A stretch of 64,000 bases of DNA from Sphingobium sp. 66-54 (lineage in GTDB: Bacteria; Pseudomonadota; Alphaproteobacteria; Sphingomonadales; Sphingomonadaceae): assembly GCA_001899715.1 (NCBI GenBank), contig MKWI01000013.1, positions 1 to 64,000 on the forward strand, given 5' to 3'. The position numbers and the translations under genes are program-made. The notes below the pieces were generated by a model. That model did not search any database, was not told where the DNA came from, and saw only the letters and a list, made by a program, of their open reading frames with translations. Below are positions 41,739 to 49,943 of this stretch, in pieces (position 1 is the stretch's first letter; each line of letters starts with the position of its first letter).

Positions 41739-41829
41739 AGGAATATTTAAGGGGCGCCCGTTTGCGGGCCGCTTGGGGGCACGCGACCTGGCCTGATCGT
41801 CCGCCCGTGCGTCCCTCAAACCAACCGGA

Positions 41830-42897
41830 TCACTCGCCGCCCTGAGCCTTGCGCAAGGCGGCGTAGCGGGGGCTGGTGGCCTTGATGTACGCGCCGATCA
41901 GCGTGTTGCCCTCATGACAGGCATATTCGAACGGCTGATAGCTCTCGTCGCGCGTCCATGGGAATTCCATCTTCCACGGGGCGGTGAGGTTCTCCGGGTC
42001 CGTCACCCAGGCTTCGTAATAGATGGTGTCCGGCCCGGTCGGTGTCAGATGCTCGACGATGCGCATGGCCTTGCTGGTCGGGATCGGCTGGTTGCTCGGG
42101 CCGACGATGACCATGGGGGATTCACCGTTGAAGCTGGCCGTCTCGATGACCAGCGTGTTGCCCTCGAAATGGCCGCGCGAGGCGCCGAGCCATGTCTCCA
42201 TGCTGCCGCGCGTGCGGGGCTGGCCGGCGAGCGGGATGATCCGCGTTTCGTGGATCATCTCCAGGTTGATGACGACATAGCCGGGCGCCTGAAAGATGCG
42301 CAGGCCGTTATTATAGGGGAAGGGGATCATCGAGGCGGGCAGGCCGCGCGTGATGCAGCGGTCCAGCGAGTTGAAATCGGCGAGGCTGTCGAACACCTTT
42401 TCCGACCAACTGCTTTTCATCGCGGCGGCGCGGCGCTTGCCGAGATCGGTCATTGGCGGAATGCGGCCGTTGGCGGGCTGCGTGATGAGCGACGTCTGGC
42501 GGAGCACATTGCCCCGCTCGAACCAGTTGCCGGTGCCGAGCTTGTTGGCGCGGTCCTCCTTGTCCGCCCCGCCGGCGAAATCGGCCGCGCGCTTGAGGGC
42601 GGCGGCGTACTGCTCATCGGTGAGGAAGACCTGATTGCCGAACTGCTCGGGCCGCTGCATCGGCGTCTGCCCCACTTCGAGCGGCCAGGTGCCGCGCAGG
42701 TCCGGATCGCCCCAGGGCGTATGGGGCGGGGCGTAGTCCGTGGTGGCGCCGAGCTTGGGGGGAGGGGTTTTCGCCTGCGTTTGCGCTGGGGGGCTGGCCG
42801 GCTGCCGGGCGAGGACGGTGGGTGGGGCGACCGTGAGTGTCAGCGCCGACAGAAATGCCGGCAGGGCCCATCTCAGGATGCTTCGATGCGTGCTCAT
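41830..42897 (-). CDS. Secreted protein of unknown function
   Basis: A protein of about 355 aa starting MSTHRSILRWALPAFLSALT with a signal peptide ending near VLA-RQ. The mature part has PHTPWGDPDLRGTWPLE, then RCITRGLPASMIPFPYNNGL, LRIFQAPGYVVINLEMIHET, LVIETASFNG and FEYACHEGNTLIGAYI. This pattern is shared by a family of secreted proteins in sphingomonads and acidobacteria that I know only as uncharacterised. No catalytic motif is apparent. The start is set by the signal peptide; the open frame extends further upstream. Confidence 0.75.
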   Translation of the reverse strand: MSTHRSILRWALPAFLSALTLTVAPPTVLARQPASPPAQTQAKTPPPKLGATTDYAPPHTPWGDPDLRGTWPLEVGQTPMQRPEQFGNQVFLTDEQYAAALKRAADFAGGADKEDRANKLGTGNWFERGNVLRQTSLITQPANGRIPPMTDLGKRRAAAMKSSWSEKVFDSLADFNSLDRCITRGLPASMIPFPYNNGLRIFQAPGYVVINLEMIHETRIIPLAGQPRTRGSMETWLGASRGHFEGNTLVIETASFNGESPMVIVGPSNQPIPTSKAMRIVEHLTPTGPDTIYYEAWVTDPENLTAPWKMEFPWTRDESYQPFEYACHEGNTLIGAYIKATSPRYAALRKAQGGE

Positions 42898-43099
42898 TCG
42901 CTTCCTCCCCTCGCGATTCGCTTGGGGGGAGAGTATCGGCCTAGATGTGTGGGTTGCAACCGGTGGCGCCGGAGCGGGCTGTCGCTTCGGATGGAGGCGC
43001 GATATGGGCAGGCATGGCCACGGCTGATTACGAAGCATCGTGTAACGGTGCAGCGGGGGGCGGCTTTAGCTGGGCCCCACAAAAACGAGGAGAGAGAAG

Positions 43100-43627
43100 A
43101 TGTGGGGGCAAAAATGGATGCCTGGACTGACGGCTGCGGTGATCCTGGCGCTTGCGCCCGCGACTGGGGCGCCCGCGCAAGGCGCTCCGCTCACGCAACA
43201 GGAACTCGCCGACCGGGCTGCCATCCAGGATCTGCTTACGCGTTATTATAATAATTTTGGCGGCAACATCGAAAGCAGCCTCGGCGATTATTATGCCGAA
43301 GATGGCGAAATGATCCTCGGGCCACGCAGCTATAAGGGGATTGAGGCCATCAAGGGCGCTTATGCCGCCGTGCCCGCCGATGCACCGCAACGCAAAGCCT
43401 TCGCGCTCAATATCCTGATTAGCAACATGCTGGTGACAGTGCGCGGGGACACCGCCACCGCGCGGCTCGTGTTCACGGAGACGACGACCGAGAAGGAGGG
43501 GGAGGCGCCCAGGCTGCTGGTGCAGGGGCGCGAATTCGACCATCTGGTGAAGCGCAATGGCCGCTGGCTTATCGCGAAGCGCCAGATCATGGGCCCCAAG
43601 GGAGTTCCCGAAGGCTGGCAGGATTGA
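43100..43627 (+). CDS. Secreted SnoaL/NTF2-like protein
   Basis: A 175-aa protein with a signal peptide (MPGLTAAVILALAPATGAPA in the first 26 residues) and a SnoaL-like core: LADRAAIQDLLTRYYNNFGG, then YYAEDGEMILGPRSYKGIEA and EFDHLVKRNGRWLIAKRQIM. Its GGAG precedes the ATG closely. Function is unknown. It is divergent from the secreted protein on its left and may share that protein's physiology. Confidence 0.75.
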   Translation: MWGQKWMPGLTAAVILALAPATGAPAQGAPLTQQELADRAAIQDLLTRYYNNFGGNIESSLGDYYAEDGEMILGPRSYKGIEAIKGAYAAVPADAPQRKAFALNILISNMLVTVRGDTATARLVFTETTTEKEGEAPRLLVQGREFDHLVKRNGRWLIAKRQIMGPKGVPEGWQD

Positions 43628-43811
43628 CGCCAGCCGCTGCGTAAGCCCTGCGGACGCGTGCGAGGAGGGCGGGCAGACGAGTCATTAGCGTCCGCTCGTC
43701 GCGAACGGGCATATCTTGACTGTGCCCGACGCGAGCCGGAAGGGCTGCGTGCGGTGAGCCGGCATTCGGAGCGGGGCGATCGTGTGCGGTGTCAGCGCGG
43801 CAGGCGCGGAA

Positions 43812-45170
43812 TCAGGCCGCGCGCGCCGCCGCGACCACGCCAGCGAGGCTGTTGGGGCCGGCGCTGACGATATCCACCTCCACCATGTCGCCGATGCGGG
43901 CGTCTGGCGTCTCGATGTGGACGGATTGCAGCCAGGGCGATTTGCCGATGAGCTGGCCGGGGTGGCGGCCGCGCCGTTCGAGCAGGATCTGCATGCGCTT
44001 GCCGACCGTGGCTTCGTTGAACGCATGCTGGTCCGCATTGATTGCGGCTTGCAGGCGCTGGAGGCGCTCGTCCATCACCTCGGGCGCGATCTGGCCGGGC
44101 ATGTCCGCCGCCGGGGTGCCGGGGCGGGCGGAATATTTGAAGCTGTAGGCTTGCGCGTAGCGGGTGGCGCGGACGAGGGCGAGCGTCTCCTCGAACTCCG
44201 CCTCGGTCTCGCCGGGGAAGCCGACGATGAAGTCGCCCGAGAGCGCGATGTCCGGCCGGGCGGCGCGCACCCGCTCGACGATGCGCAGGTAAGACTCGCG
44301 GCTGTGGCTGCGGTTCATTGCTTTCAGCACCCGGTCGCTGCCTGACTGCACGGGCAGATGCAGGAAGGGCATGAGGCTCGCCACTTCGGCATGGGCGTCG
44401 ATCAGCCCCTGCGTCATGTCGTTGGGGTGGCTGGTGGTGTAGCGGATGCGGGCGAGGTCGGGGAGCCGATCGAGTGCGCGGATCAGGCCGTCGAAGCCTT
44501 GCGGGCGGCCGGCCTCGTCCTCGCCGGTCCAGGCGTTCACATTCTGGCCGAGCAGGGTGATCTCGCGCGCGCCGGCGTCGACGAGGGCGCGGGCTTCGTC
44601 GAGGATCGCCGCCCATGGCCGGCTGACCTCCGCGCCGCGTGTGTAGGGCACCACGCAGTAAGTGCAGAATTTGTCGCAGCCCTCCTGCACGGTGAGGAAG
44701 GCGCTGGGGCTGGCGCGGCGGGCGCGGCCGGGCAGCGCATCGAACTTGGAGTGGACCGGCATGTCGGTATCGACAGCGTCCCGGCCGGCGAGCGCATCGT
44801 CGATCAGGCCGGGCAGGCGGTGATAGGCCTGCGGGCCGACGACGATGTCCACGCTGCTGGCGCGGCGGCTGATCTCCGCGCCCTCCGCCTGCGCGACGCA
44901 GCCGGCGACGGCGATCATCGGGCGTGTGCCGTCCTCGCGGCGCAGCCGGCCGATATCCGAATAGACCTTGTCGACCGCGCGCTCGCGAATGTGGCAGGTG
45001 TTGAGCACGACGAGGTCGGCATCCAGCCCCTCGGCGGCGGGGGTGAGGCCGCGCGCGCTCAGCATCTCCGCCATGCGCTCGCCGTCATAGACGTTCATCT
45101 GGCAGCCGAACGACTTGACGTGAAAGGTCTGTGGGGCGGTCCTGGGGGCTTTGGCGGGCGGCTGGCTCAT
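43812..45170 (-). CDS. miaB: tRNA-2-methylthio-N6-dimethylallyladenosine synthase MiaB
   Basis: A protein of about 452 aa with all three domains. The MTTase N-terminal domain has HVKSFGCQMNVYDGERM. The radical-SAM core has VQEGCDKFCTYCVVPYTRGA with its CxxxCxxC cluster motif. The TRAM domain is at the C-terminus (LIGKSPWLQSVHIE). It adds a methylthio group to i6A37 in tRNAs. The start at 45170 is the first ATG close to the conserved N-terminus; the frame further upstream is Pro/Ala-rich and unlikely to be coding. Confidence 0.95.
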   Translation of the reverse strand: MSQPPAKAPRTAPQTFHVKSFGCQMNVYDGERMAEMLSARGLTPAAEGLDADLVVLNTCHIRERAVDKVYSDIGRLRREDGTRPMIAVAGCVAQAEGAEISRRASSVDIVVGPQAYHRLPGLIDDALAGRDAVDTDMPVHSKFDALPGRARRASPSAFLTVQEGCDKFCTYCVVPYTRGAEVSRPWAAILDEARALVDAGAREITLLGQNVNAWTGEDEAGRPQGFDGLIRALDRLPDLARIRYTTSHPNDMTQGLIDAHAEVASLMPFLHLPVQSGSDRVLKAMNRSHSRESYLRIVERVRAARPDIALSGDFIVGFPGETEAEFEETLALVRATRYAQAYSFKYSARPGTPAADMPGQIAPEVMDERLQRLQAAINADQHAFNEATVGKRMQILLERRGRHPGQLIGKSPWLQSVHIETPDARIGDMVEVDIVSAGPNSLAGVVAAARAA

Positions 45171-45341
45171 GGCGGCGCCTATAGCTCCGATGGCGCGGGC
45201 AGGAAAGCGGGCGGTGGGTGCGCAGGGATTTTCCGGGATGGGCGGCCGACGTGGGGGTGAGGCTGGGCGCGTCTCCGTTTGCCGCAATGTCCCAAAGCGG
45301 GATTGGCGAGACGGGTGGGACTCATGCTAGAGTAGCCGGCC

Positions 45342-45512
45342 ATGCAGGATCCGCGCGACGACATCTACTATCTGCAACTCGCCCGCGTCGCGCGCCTGAA
45401 GGCCGACGCGACCGACGACCCCGACGTCGCGCGCCGGCTGCGCGAGGCGGCGATCAAGCACGAGCGCATGGCGCGGCGGCTCAAGGCGCAGCAGAATGGC
45501 GAGCGGCGGTGA
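45342..45512 (+). CDS. Small charged protein, divergent from miaB
   Basis: A 56-aa frame starting MQDPRDDIYYLQLARVARLK and ending in a highly basic helix (KHERMARRLKAQQNGERR). It is short, charged and helical, with no hydrophobic segment. The composition and high-GC third positions look coding. Many alphaproteobacteria have small proteins of this kind, but I cannot name a family. Confidence 0.5.
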   Translation: MQDPRDDIYYLQLARVARLKADATDDPDVARRLREAAIKHERMARRLKAQQNGERR

Positions 45513-45735
45513 GGGCGTGGACGCAGGGCTCTGGCTGCTTTTGCGGGTGATCGAGACAGGCGAAGGCCGCGGTTTGATGCGTCTTGATTATGCTCGACAT
45601 GAAAAGGGGGCTTTGCGGCGGCATTTGGCGGGTGGAGAACGCCTCCAGTTCTGAGCGTGCTTCCGGGCGCCGATCCGACCGGGTGAGGTGTCTTGCCTGA
45701 CCGGTGCGTTCGTGGGGTCCGATCTGTGTTTGCCC

Positions 45736-46470
45736 TCAATCCTCCAGGCCGCCCAGCGCCCGCTCGATCCGGCGGCGCGCTTCGGCGGCGAGGGTCTTGC
45801 GGTCGGGGTGGGTGCCGGGGTCGAAGGGAACGAGCATGCGCAGGACGAGGCGGCGGCGGCCCGGCGCGGCGAGGATGCGGCGGGCGTTGGCGAGGCCGGA
45901 TTCGCCGTTGCGCCAGGCGACCAGCGCGCGGGCCGTCCCGTAATCGAGCACCACCGGCTGGATGCGGATCGCGCGGGGCGGCGGGAGCAGCACCGAGAAT
46001 AGCGCGGACTTGAACGGCAGCAGCGCGGTGCCGTCGCCGGTGGTGCCCTCCGGGAACAGCGCGACCGGCTGGCGTGCGGCCATGGCGATGCGCACGCTGG
46101 CGATCTGGCCGGAGACGGCGCCGCGCCGCTCGCGCGCGACGTAGATAGTGTTGTTCTGCGCGGCCAGCCAGCCGACGACCGGGGCGGTGCGCACGCTCTC
46201 CTTTGCGATGAAGGCGCAGCCGGTGCCGCCGCCAAGCGCCAATATGTCGATCCAGCTCAGATGGTTGGCGATGAAGAACACATCGTGCGGCAGCGGCGCG
46301 GCGCCGGCGATCGCCACGTCGAACCCGGCGGCATGAGCAGCGCGGCGCAGGAACAGCCGAGGCCAGCGGGATGGGCGGCGGCGCGCCCGCGCGACGAGGT
46401 GCGGCGGCACATGCCACAGCACCAGGCCGAGCAGCAGCGCGAGCCGCCAGAGCAGACGCAGATGCGCCAT
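45736..46470 (-). CDS. plsC: 1-acyl-sn-glycerol-3-phosphate acyltransferase
   Basis: A 244-aa membrane-associated acyltransferase with the NHxxxxD catalytic motif (FFIANHLSWIDILALGG), the FPEGTT substrate motif (ALFPEGTTGDGTALLPFKSA) and an N-terminal hydrophobic helix. It makes phosphatidic acid from lysophosphatidic acid. It follows fur directly, its start adjoining the fur stop. Confidence 0.9.
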   Translation of the reverse strand: MAHLRLLWRLALLLGLVLWHVPPHLVARARRRPSRWPRLFLRRAAHAAGFDVAIAGAAPLPHDVFFIANHLSWIDILALGGGTGCAFIAKESVRTAPVVGWLAAQNNTIYVARERRGAVSGQIASVRIAMAARQPVALFPEGTTGDGTALLPFKSALFSVLLPPPRAIRIQPVVLDYGTARALVAWRNGESGLANARRILAAPGRRRLVLRMLVPFDPGTHPDRKTLAAEARRRIERALGGLED

Positions 46471-46893
46471 TCAGTCCTTGCGGTCGAGCGCGACCCCGTA
46501 AAGCTCCATGCGGTGGTCGACGAGGCGGTAGCCCAGCCGCTCGGCGATCTGGCGCTGGAGCTGCTCCACCTCCGGATCGACGAACTCGACGACGCGGCCG
46601 GTCTCGACATCGATGAGATGGTCGTGATGGGCCTCGGGCGCGGGCTCGTAGCGGGCGCGGCCGTCGCCGAAATCATGGCGCTCCAGAATGCCGGCCTCCT
46701 CGAACAGGCGGACGGTGCGATAGACCGTCGCGATCGAGATATTGGGGTCGATTGCGGAGGCGCGCTCGTGCAGCTTCTCCACGTCCGGGTGGTCCTCGCT
46801 TTCGGAGAGCACCCGCGCGATGACGCGCCGCTGGTCGGTGATCCGCAGGCCGCGCTCGGCACAGAGCGCCTCGATGTCGATGGTCCGGGTCAT
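46471..46893 (-). CDS. fur: Fur-family metal-dependent regulator
   Basis: A 140-aa protein with the Fur winged helix (GLRITDQRRVIARVLSESED and NISIATVYRTVRLFEEAGIL) and a metal-binding region (EAHHDHLIDVETGRVVEFVD). There are no C-terminal CxxC pairs, which is common for alphaproteobacterial Fur/Mur proteins. It likely controls iron or manganese genes. It is the first gene before plsC, in an order seen in other sphingomonads. Confidence 0.88.
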   Translation of the reverse strand: MTRTIDIEALCAERGLRITDQRRVIARVLSESEDHPDVEKLHERASAIDPNISIATVYRTVRLFEEAGILERHDFGDGRARYEPAPEAHHDHLIDVETGRVVEFVDPEVEQLQRQIAERLGYRLVDHRMELYGVALDRKD

Positions 46894-47498
46894 GCCCTTA
46901 CATGTAGCCTATATTACCGAAACGGAAAGCTGCAAAATGGGTGGAGGGAGCACGGCGTGGGGCTGGCTGTGCCAAAGCGCATCGGGAGCGGCGACGGAAG
47001 GAGGACGCTACCGAATTCGATCGTGGGCCCGCAATGTTGGCCGGATGCGCTGGCGCGGATCGTGGAGACTCCACCCGATGCGAATGAGGCGGAGACATCG
47101 CGGTGGAGCGGAGCCGTGGGGTGGACGGAGCGCAGACGCCCTCCACCGGCTGGGCCGGATTGCCAATCAGAAAGTGGTGAGCCGGAGCCGGTGACGGCCG
47201 CAGGGCAAAATGATGGATCTTCCGCGACCCATAGCGTAGCAGACGATAGGTCCGTGAGCACCGGATGCGCGAAAGACGCCAGAGCTGAATGTCGATCCGT
47301 CCTGAGACGGATCCCCTCCCTGAGAAAGCGCAGGGAGAAATGGGAACCGGTCTATTTTGGAGTCGGCCGTTTTCGGCCGGGCGCGCGGCGGAAGGGCGGA
47401 TGCTCGCGCTCCGAAGCGCGGCGTGCCGATGGGGGTCGGCACCGGGAAGCGCGATCATCCATCCCTTGCGGCCCGGCGGTGCCGGAGCGCGCGGGTGC
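46894..47498. other. 600-bp gap between fur and the Ros/MucR gene, with three adjacent hairpins
   Basis: No ORF here is convincing. Within 47294-47379 there are three tight stem-loops: GATCCGTC/GACGGATC (47294-47313), CTCCCTG/CAGGGAG (47316-47337) and CGGCCG-TTTT-CGGCCG (47364-47379). They could be a small RNA, a terminator cluster or an attenuator. Confidence 0.35.
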
Positions 47499-47921
47499 TT
47501 AGCCGGCGCGGCGGCGCGAGGTGCCGAGGCCGATCTTCTTCGCCAGATTGCGGCGCTGCTCGGCATAGTTGGGCGCGACCATCGGATAGTCGGCGGGCAG
47601 GCCCCACTTGGCGCGATAGTCGTCCGGCGTCATCTGATAATGGGTCATCAGGTGACGCTTGAGCATCTTGAGCTTCTTCCCGTCCTCAAGACAGACGATA
47701 TAGTCCGGCTTGACTGACGAGCGGACGGACACAGCCGGTTCCTGCTTGGGCTGAGCCGGCGCGGCTTCTTGCTGAAGGCCGGCAAGCGCACCGTAGACAT
47801 TGCTGATGAGCAGGGGCAGGTCGGAAACCGCGACGCTATTATTCGAAACGTGCGCAGCCACGATGTCTGAAGTCAGTGTCACGAGGATTTCGTCCCGTGC
47901 GCTTGTATCGGACATGTTCAA
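47499..47921 (-). CDS. Ros/MucR-family zinc-finger regulator
   Basis: A 140-aa protein with the Ros/MucR domain PDYIVCLEDGKKLKMLKRHL followed by MTHYQMTPDDYRAKWGLPAD and PMVAPNYAEQRRNLAKKIGL. Only one cysteine is seen in the finger, with two histidines. MucR proteins bind AT-rich DNA, silence horizontally acquired genes and control exopolysaccharide and cell-cycle genes in alphaproteobacteria. The stretch before the gene includes a very AT-rich segment (47930-47990) that could be its own binding site. Confidence 0.9.
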   Translation of the reverse strand: MNMSDTSARDEILVTLTSDIVAAHVSNNSVAVSDLPLLISNVYGALAGLQQEAAPAQPKQEPAVSVRSSVKPDYIVCLEDGKKLKMLKRHLMTHYQMTPDDYRAKWGLPADYPMVAPNYAEQRRNLAKKIGLGTSRRRAG

Positions 47922-48032
47922 TTCCTTCTGTCGTTGTTTTGTTCGCGAACCCGGATCGATTCTTGTTTCGGATCGATATTTACCTTTTAAACGCCTATCC
48001 GGCGCAGGGCAAGAACCGTAACAGGGGTGAAA

Positions 48033-48515
48033 TCAATCTCGTCCCAAAATGATCTTGAGACTTAAAGCGTCGGTGCGCTGACCATTGCTGCCCGTATAAT
48101 AATCACGCCGAACATTATACTGGATAAAACCAGCCTTGTTATAAAGCCGCAGCGCGGGATTGCCCCGGCGCACTTCCAGGAACATCGCCTGCGCGCCGCC
48201 AGCCTCCGCCTCCGTCATGCAGCGGTCGAGCAGCCGCTTGCCGTAGCCGAGGCCGCGATGGCCGGGGTGGACGGCGAGTAGCAGCAACTCCGCCTCGCCG
48301 GCGATGGAGCGCAACAGCGCGAAGCCGACCGGTTGCCCGTCGAGCCGGCCGATCATCAATTGCGCGCCGGGCAGGCGCATCATCGAGCAGAGCTGCTGGG
48401 CCGACCACGCCTCGCCATATTCGGGCGGAAAGGCCGGGATCATCACGCTCATCGCGGCTGCGACGGCCTGCTCGGTCGCCTCCGTGGAGACGCTGATCGC
48501 CAGCGCCCCGTCCAT
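48033..48515 (-). CDS. rimI: Ribosomal-protein-alanine N-acetyltransferase RimI
   Basis: A 160-aa GNAT protein with the acetyl-CoA motif LLAVHPGHRGLGYGKRLLDR and the RimI signature FLEVRRGNPALRLYNKAGF. It acetylates the N-terminal alanine of S18. Its ATG touches the tsaB stop, the usual tsaB-rimI pairing. Confidence 0.9.
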   Translation of the reverse strand: MDGALAISVSTEATEQAVAAAMSVMIPAFPPEYGEAWSAQQLCSMMRLPGAQLMIGRLDGQPVGFALLRSIAGEAELLLLAVHPGHRGLGYGKRLLDRCMTEAEAGGAQAMFLEVRRGNPALRLYNKAGFIQYNVRRDYYTGSNGQRTDALSLKIILGRD

Positions 48516-49213
48516 CAGCTTGCCGGCACTGGCGGGCTGCTGCGCCGTCGCGCGGTCATCGGTTTGGCATCGGCGCCGCGCCCATAATCCGGGTGGGGCG
48601 TACGGTTCCGCTGGGTGGGCGGCAGCAGAAACACGGCGCGCGCATCCGGCAGCATGGGGATCGCCTCGCCCCGGCCGCCGCGCGCCTCGACCAGCGCGCG
48701 CGCGCCCGAGCCGACGATACGGGGAACATCGAGCGTTGCCGCGAGCTGCGCGACCGGGGTCGAGCGGACCTCGGCAGGAGCGGCACCGTCTGCGTTCATG
48801 AAGGTGGGGAGGCTCCAGAATAGCTCGCCATGGCCGCCGACCATCACCACCGCGAACGGCTCGTTAGCGCCCAGGCGCTGGCGGGCCATGGCCGCGACCA
48901 GATCAAGGCAGCCATAGCCCTGCACCGGCACGCCCCAGGCGAAGCCGAGCGCCGTGGCACAGGCGAGGCCGACGCGCACGCCGGTGAAGCTGCCCGGCCC
49001 GAGATCGACGAGGATGCGGTCGCACCGCCCGCCGTCCGGCAGCGCGGCGATGGCGGGCAGCAGCGCCTCGGCGTGGCCGCGGCCGATTTCCTGATGCGAG
49101 GCGGCGATGCAGACCGCGTCTCCGGAGGCACCTCCTGAAGCGCTCTCGAACAAAGCGAGCGAAAGAGCCGGCGTCGCGCAGTCGATGGTGAGCACGCGCT
49201 CGCTTATGCGCAT
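48515..49213 (-). CDS. tsaB: tRNA t6A biosynthesis protein TsaB
   Basis: A 232-aa ASKHA-fold protein with VLTIDCATPALSLALFES and the family motif LVDLGPGSFTGVRVGLACAT. It is the partner of TsaD in making N6-threonylcarbamoyladenosine at A37. The final 35 residues are basic and Pro/Arg-rich, beyond the conserved fold. Confidence 0.9.
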   Translation of the reverse strand: MRISERVLTIDCATPALSLALFESASGGASGDAVCIAASHQEIGRGHAEALLPAIAALPDGGRCDRILVDLGPGSFTGVRVGLACATALGFAWGVPVQGYGCLDLVAAMARQRLGANEPFAVVMVGGHGELFWSLPTFMNADGAAPAEVRSTPVAQLAATLDVPRIVGSGARALVEARGGRGEAIPMLPDARAVFLLPPTQRNRTPHPDYGRGADAKPMTARRRSSPPVPAS

Positions 49214-49259
49214 GCCTGCCCCGTCCTGCCCGTCATGGCATTCCCCCGTCTTGCCGCGT

Positions 49260-49850
49260 TCAGACCGCGCGAACGTCCGTCACCTCAGGCACATAGTGCT
49301 TGAGAAGCTGCTCGATACCCTTCTTGAGCGTGATGGTCGAGGAGGGGCAGCCCGAGCAGGCACCCTGCATGTGCAGATACACGACGCCTTGATCGAAACC
49401 GCGATAGATGATGTCGCCGCCGTCATTGGCGACGGCGGGGCGCACCCGCGTGTCGATCAACTCGCGGATCTGCGTGATGATCTCCGCATCGGCCGGGTCG
49501 TCGCCGGGCACGGGGCCGCTCTGCGCGTCCGCATCGGCCGGCACGGCGATGTCGTGCGCGGAGGGCGCGTGGAACAGCGGCATGTCGGCCGCGAAATGAT
49601 CCAGCAGGATGGAGATGACATCGGTGCGCAGATCGCCCCACGCCACGCCCGGCGCGGCGGTGATGGAGATGAAATCGCGCCCGAAGAACACGCCGGTCAC
49701 GTCGCCCAGATCGAACAAAGCTTCCGCCAGCGGCGATGCCTCCGCTTCATCCGCATTGGCGAAGTCGCGTGTGCCTGCGGCCATCACGGTGCGGCCGGGC
49801 AGGAACTTGAGCGTGGCGGGGTTTGGGGTCGGCTCGGTTTCGATGAACAT
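49260..49850 (-). CDS. NifU-family Fe-S scaffold protein (Nfu-like)
   Basis: A protein of about 196 aa. The N-terminal Scaffold-Nfu domain starts MFIETEPTPNPATLKFLPGR. The C-terminal NifU domain carries the cluster-binding CxxC in MQGACSGCPSSTITLKKGIE. It hands Fe-S clusters to target proteins. The start at 49850 gives exactly the family N-terminus. Confidence 0.93.
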   Translation of the reverse strand: MFIETEPTPNPATLKFLPGRTVMAAGTRDFANADEAEASPLAEALFDLGDVTGVFFGRDFISITAAPGVAWGDLRTDVISILLDHFAADMPLFHAPSAHDIAVPADADAQSGPVPGDDPADAEIITQIRELIDTRVRPAVANDGGDIIYRGFDQGVVYLHMQGACSGCPSSTITLKKGIEQLLKHYVPEVTDVRAV

Positions 49851-49943
49851 GGGCTTTCTCGCTTTCAGGAGGAGCCCGTGGCGTTGTTCTCGGGCGTCCT
49901 CGCCGAGTCCCATTTGGTCGGTCGGCCCGCCGGACGCAAGGGC

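Noticed and set aside
41914..43251. Plus-strand frame of 445 codons opposite the secreted protein gene
   Set aside because: The minus-strand product has a signal peptide and family sequence; the plus frame lacks any domain.
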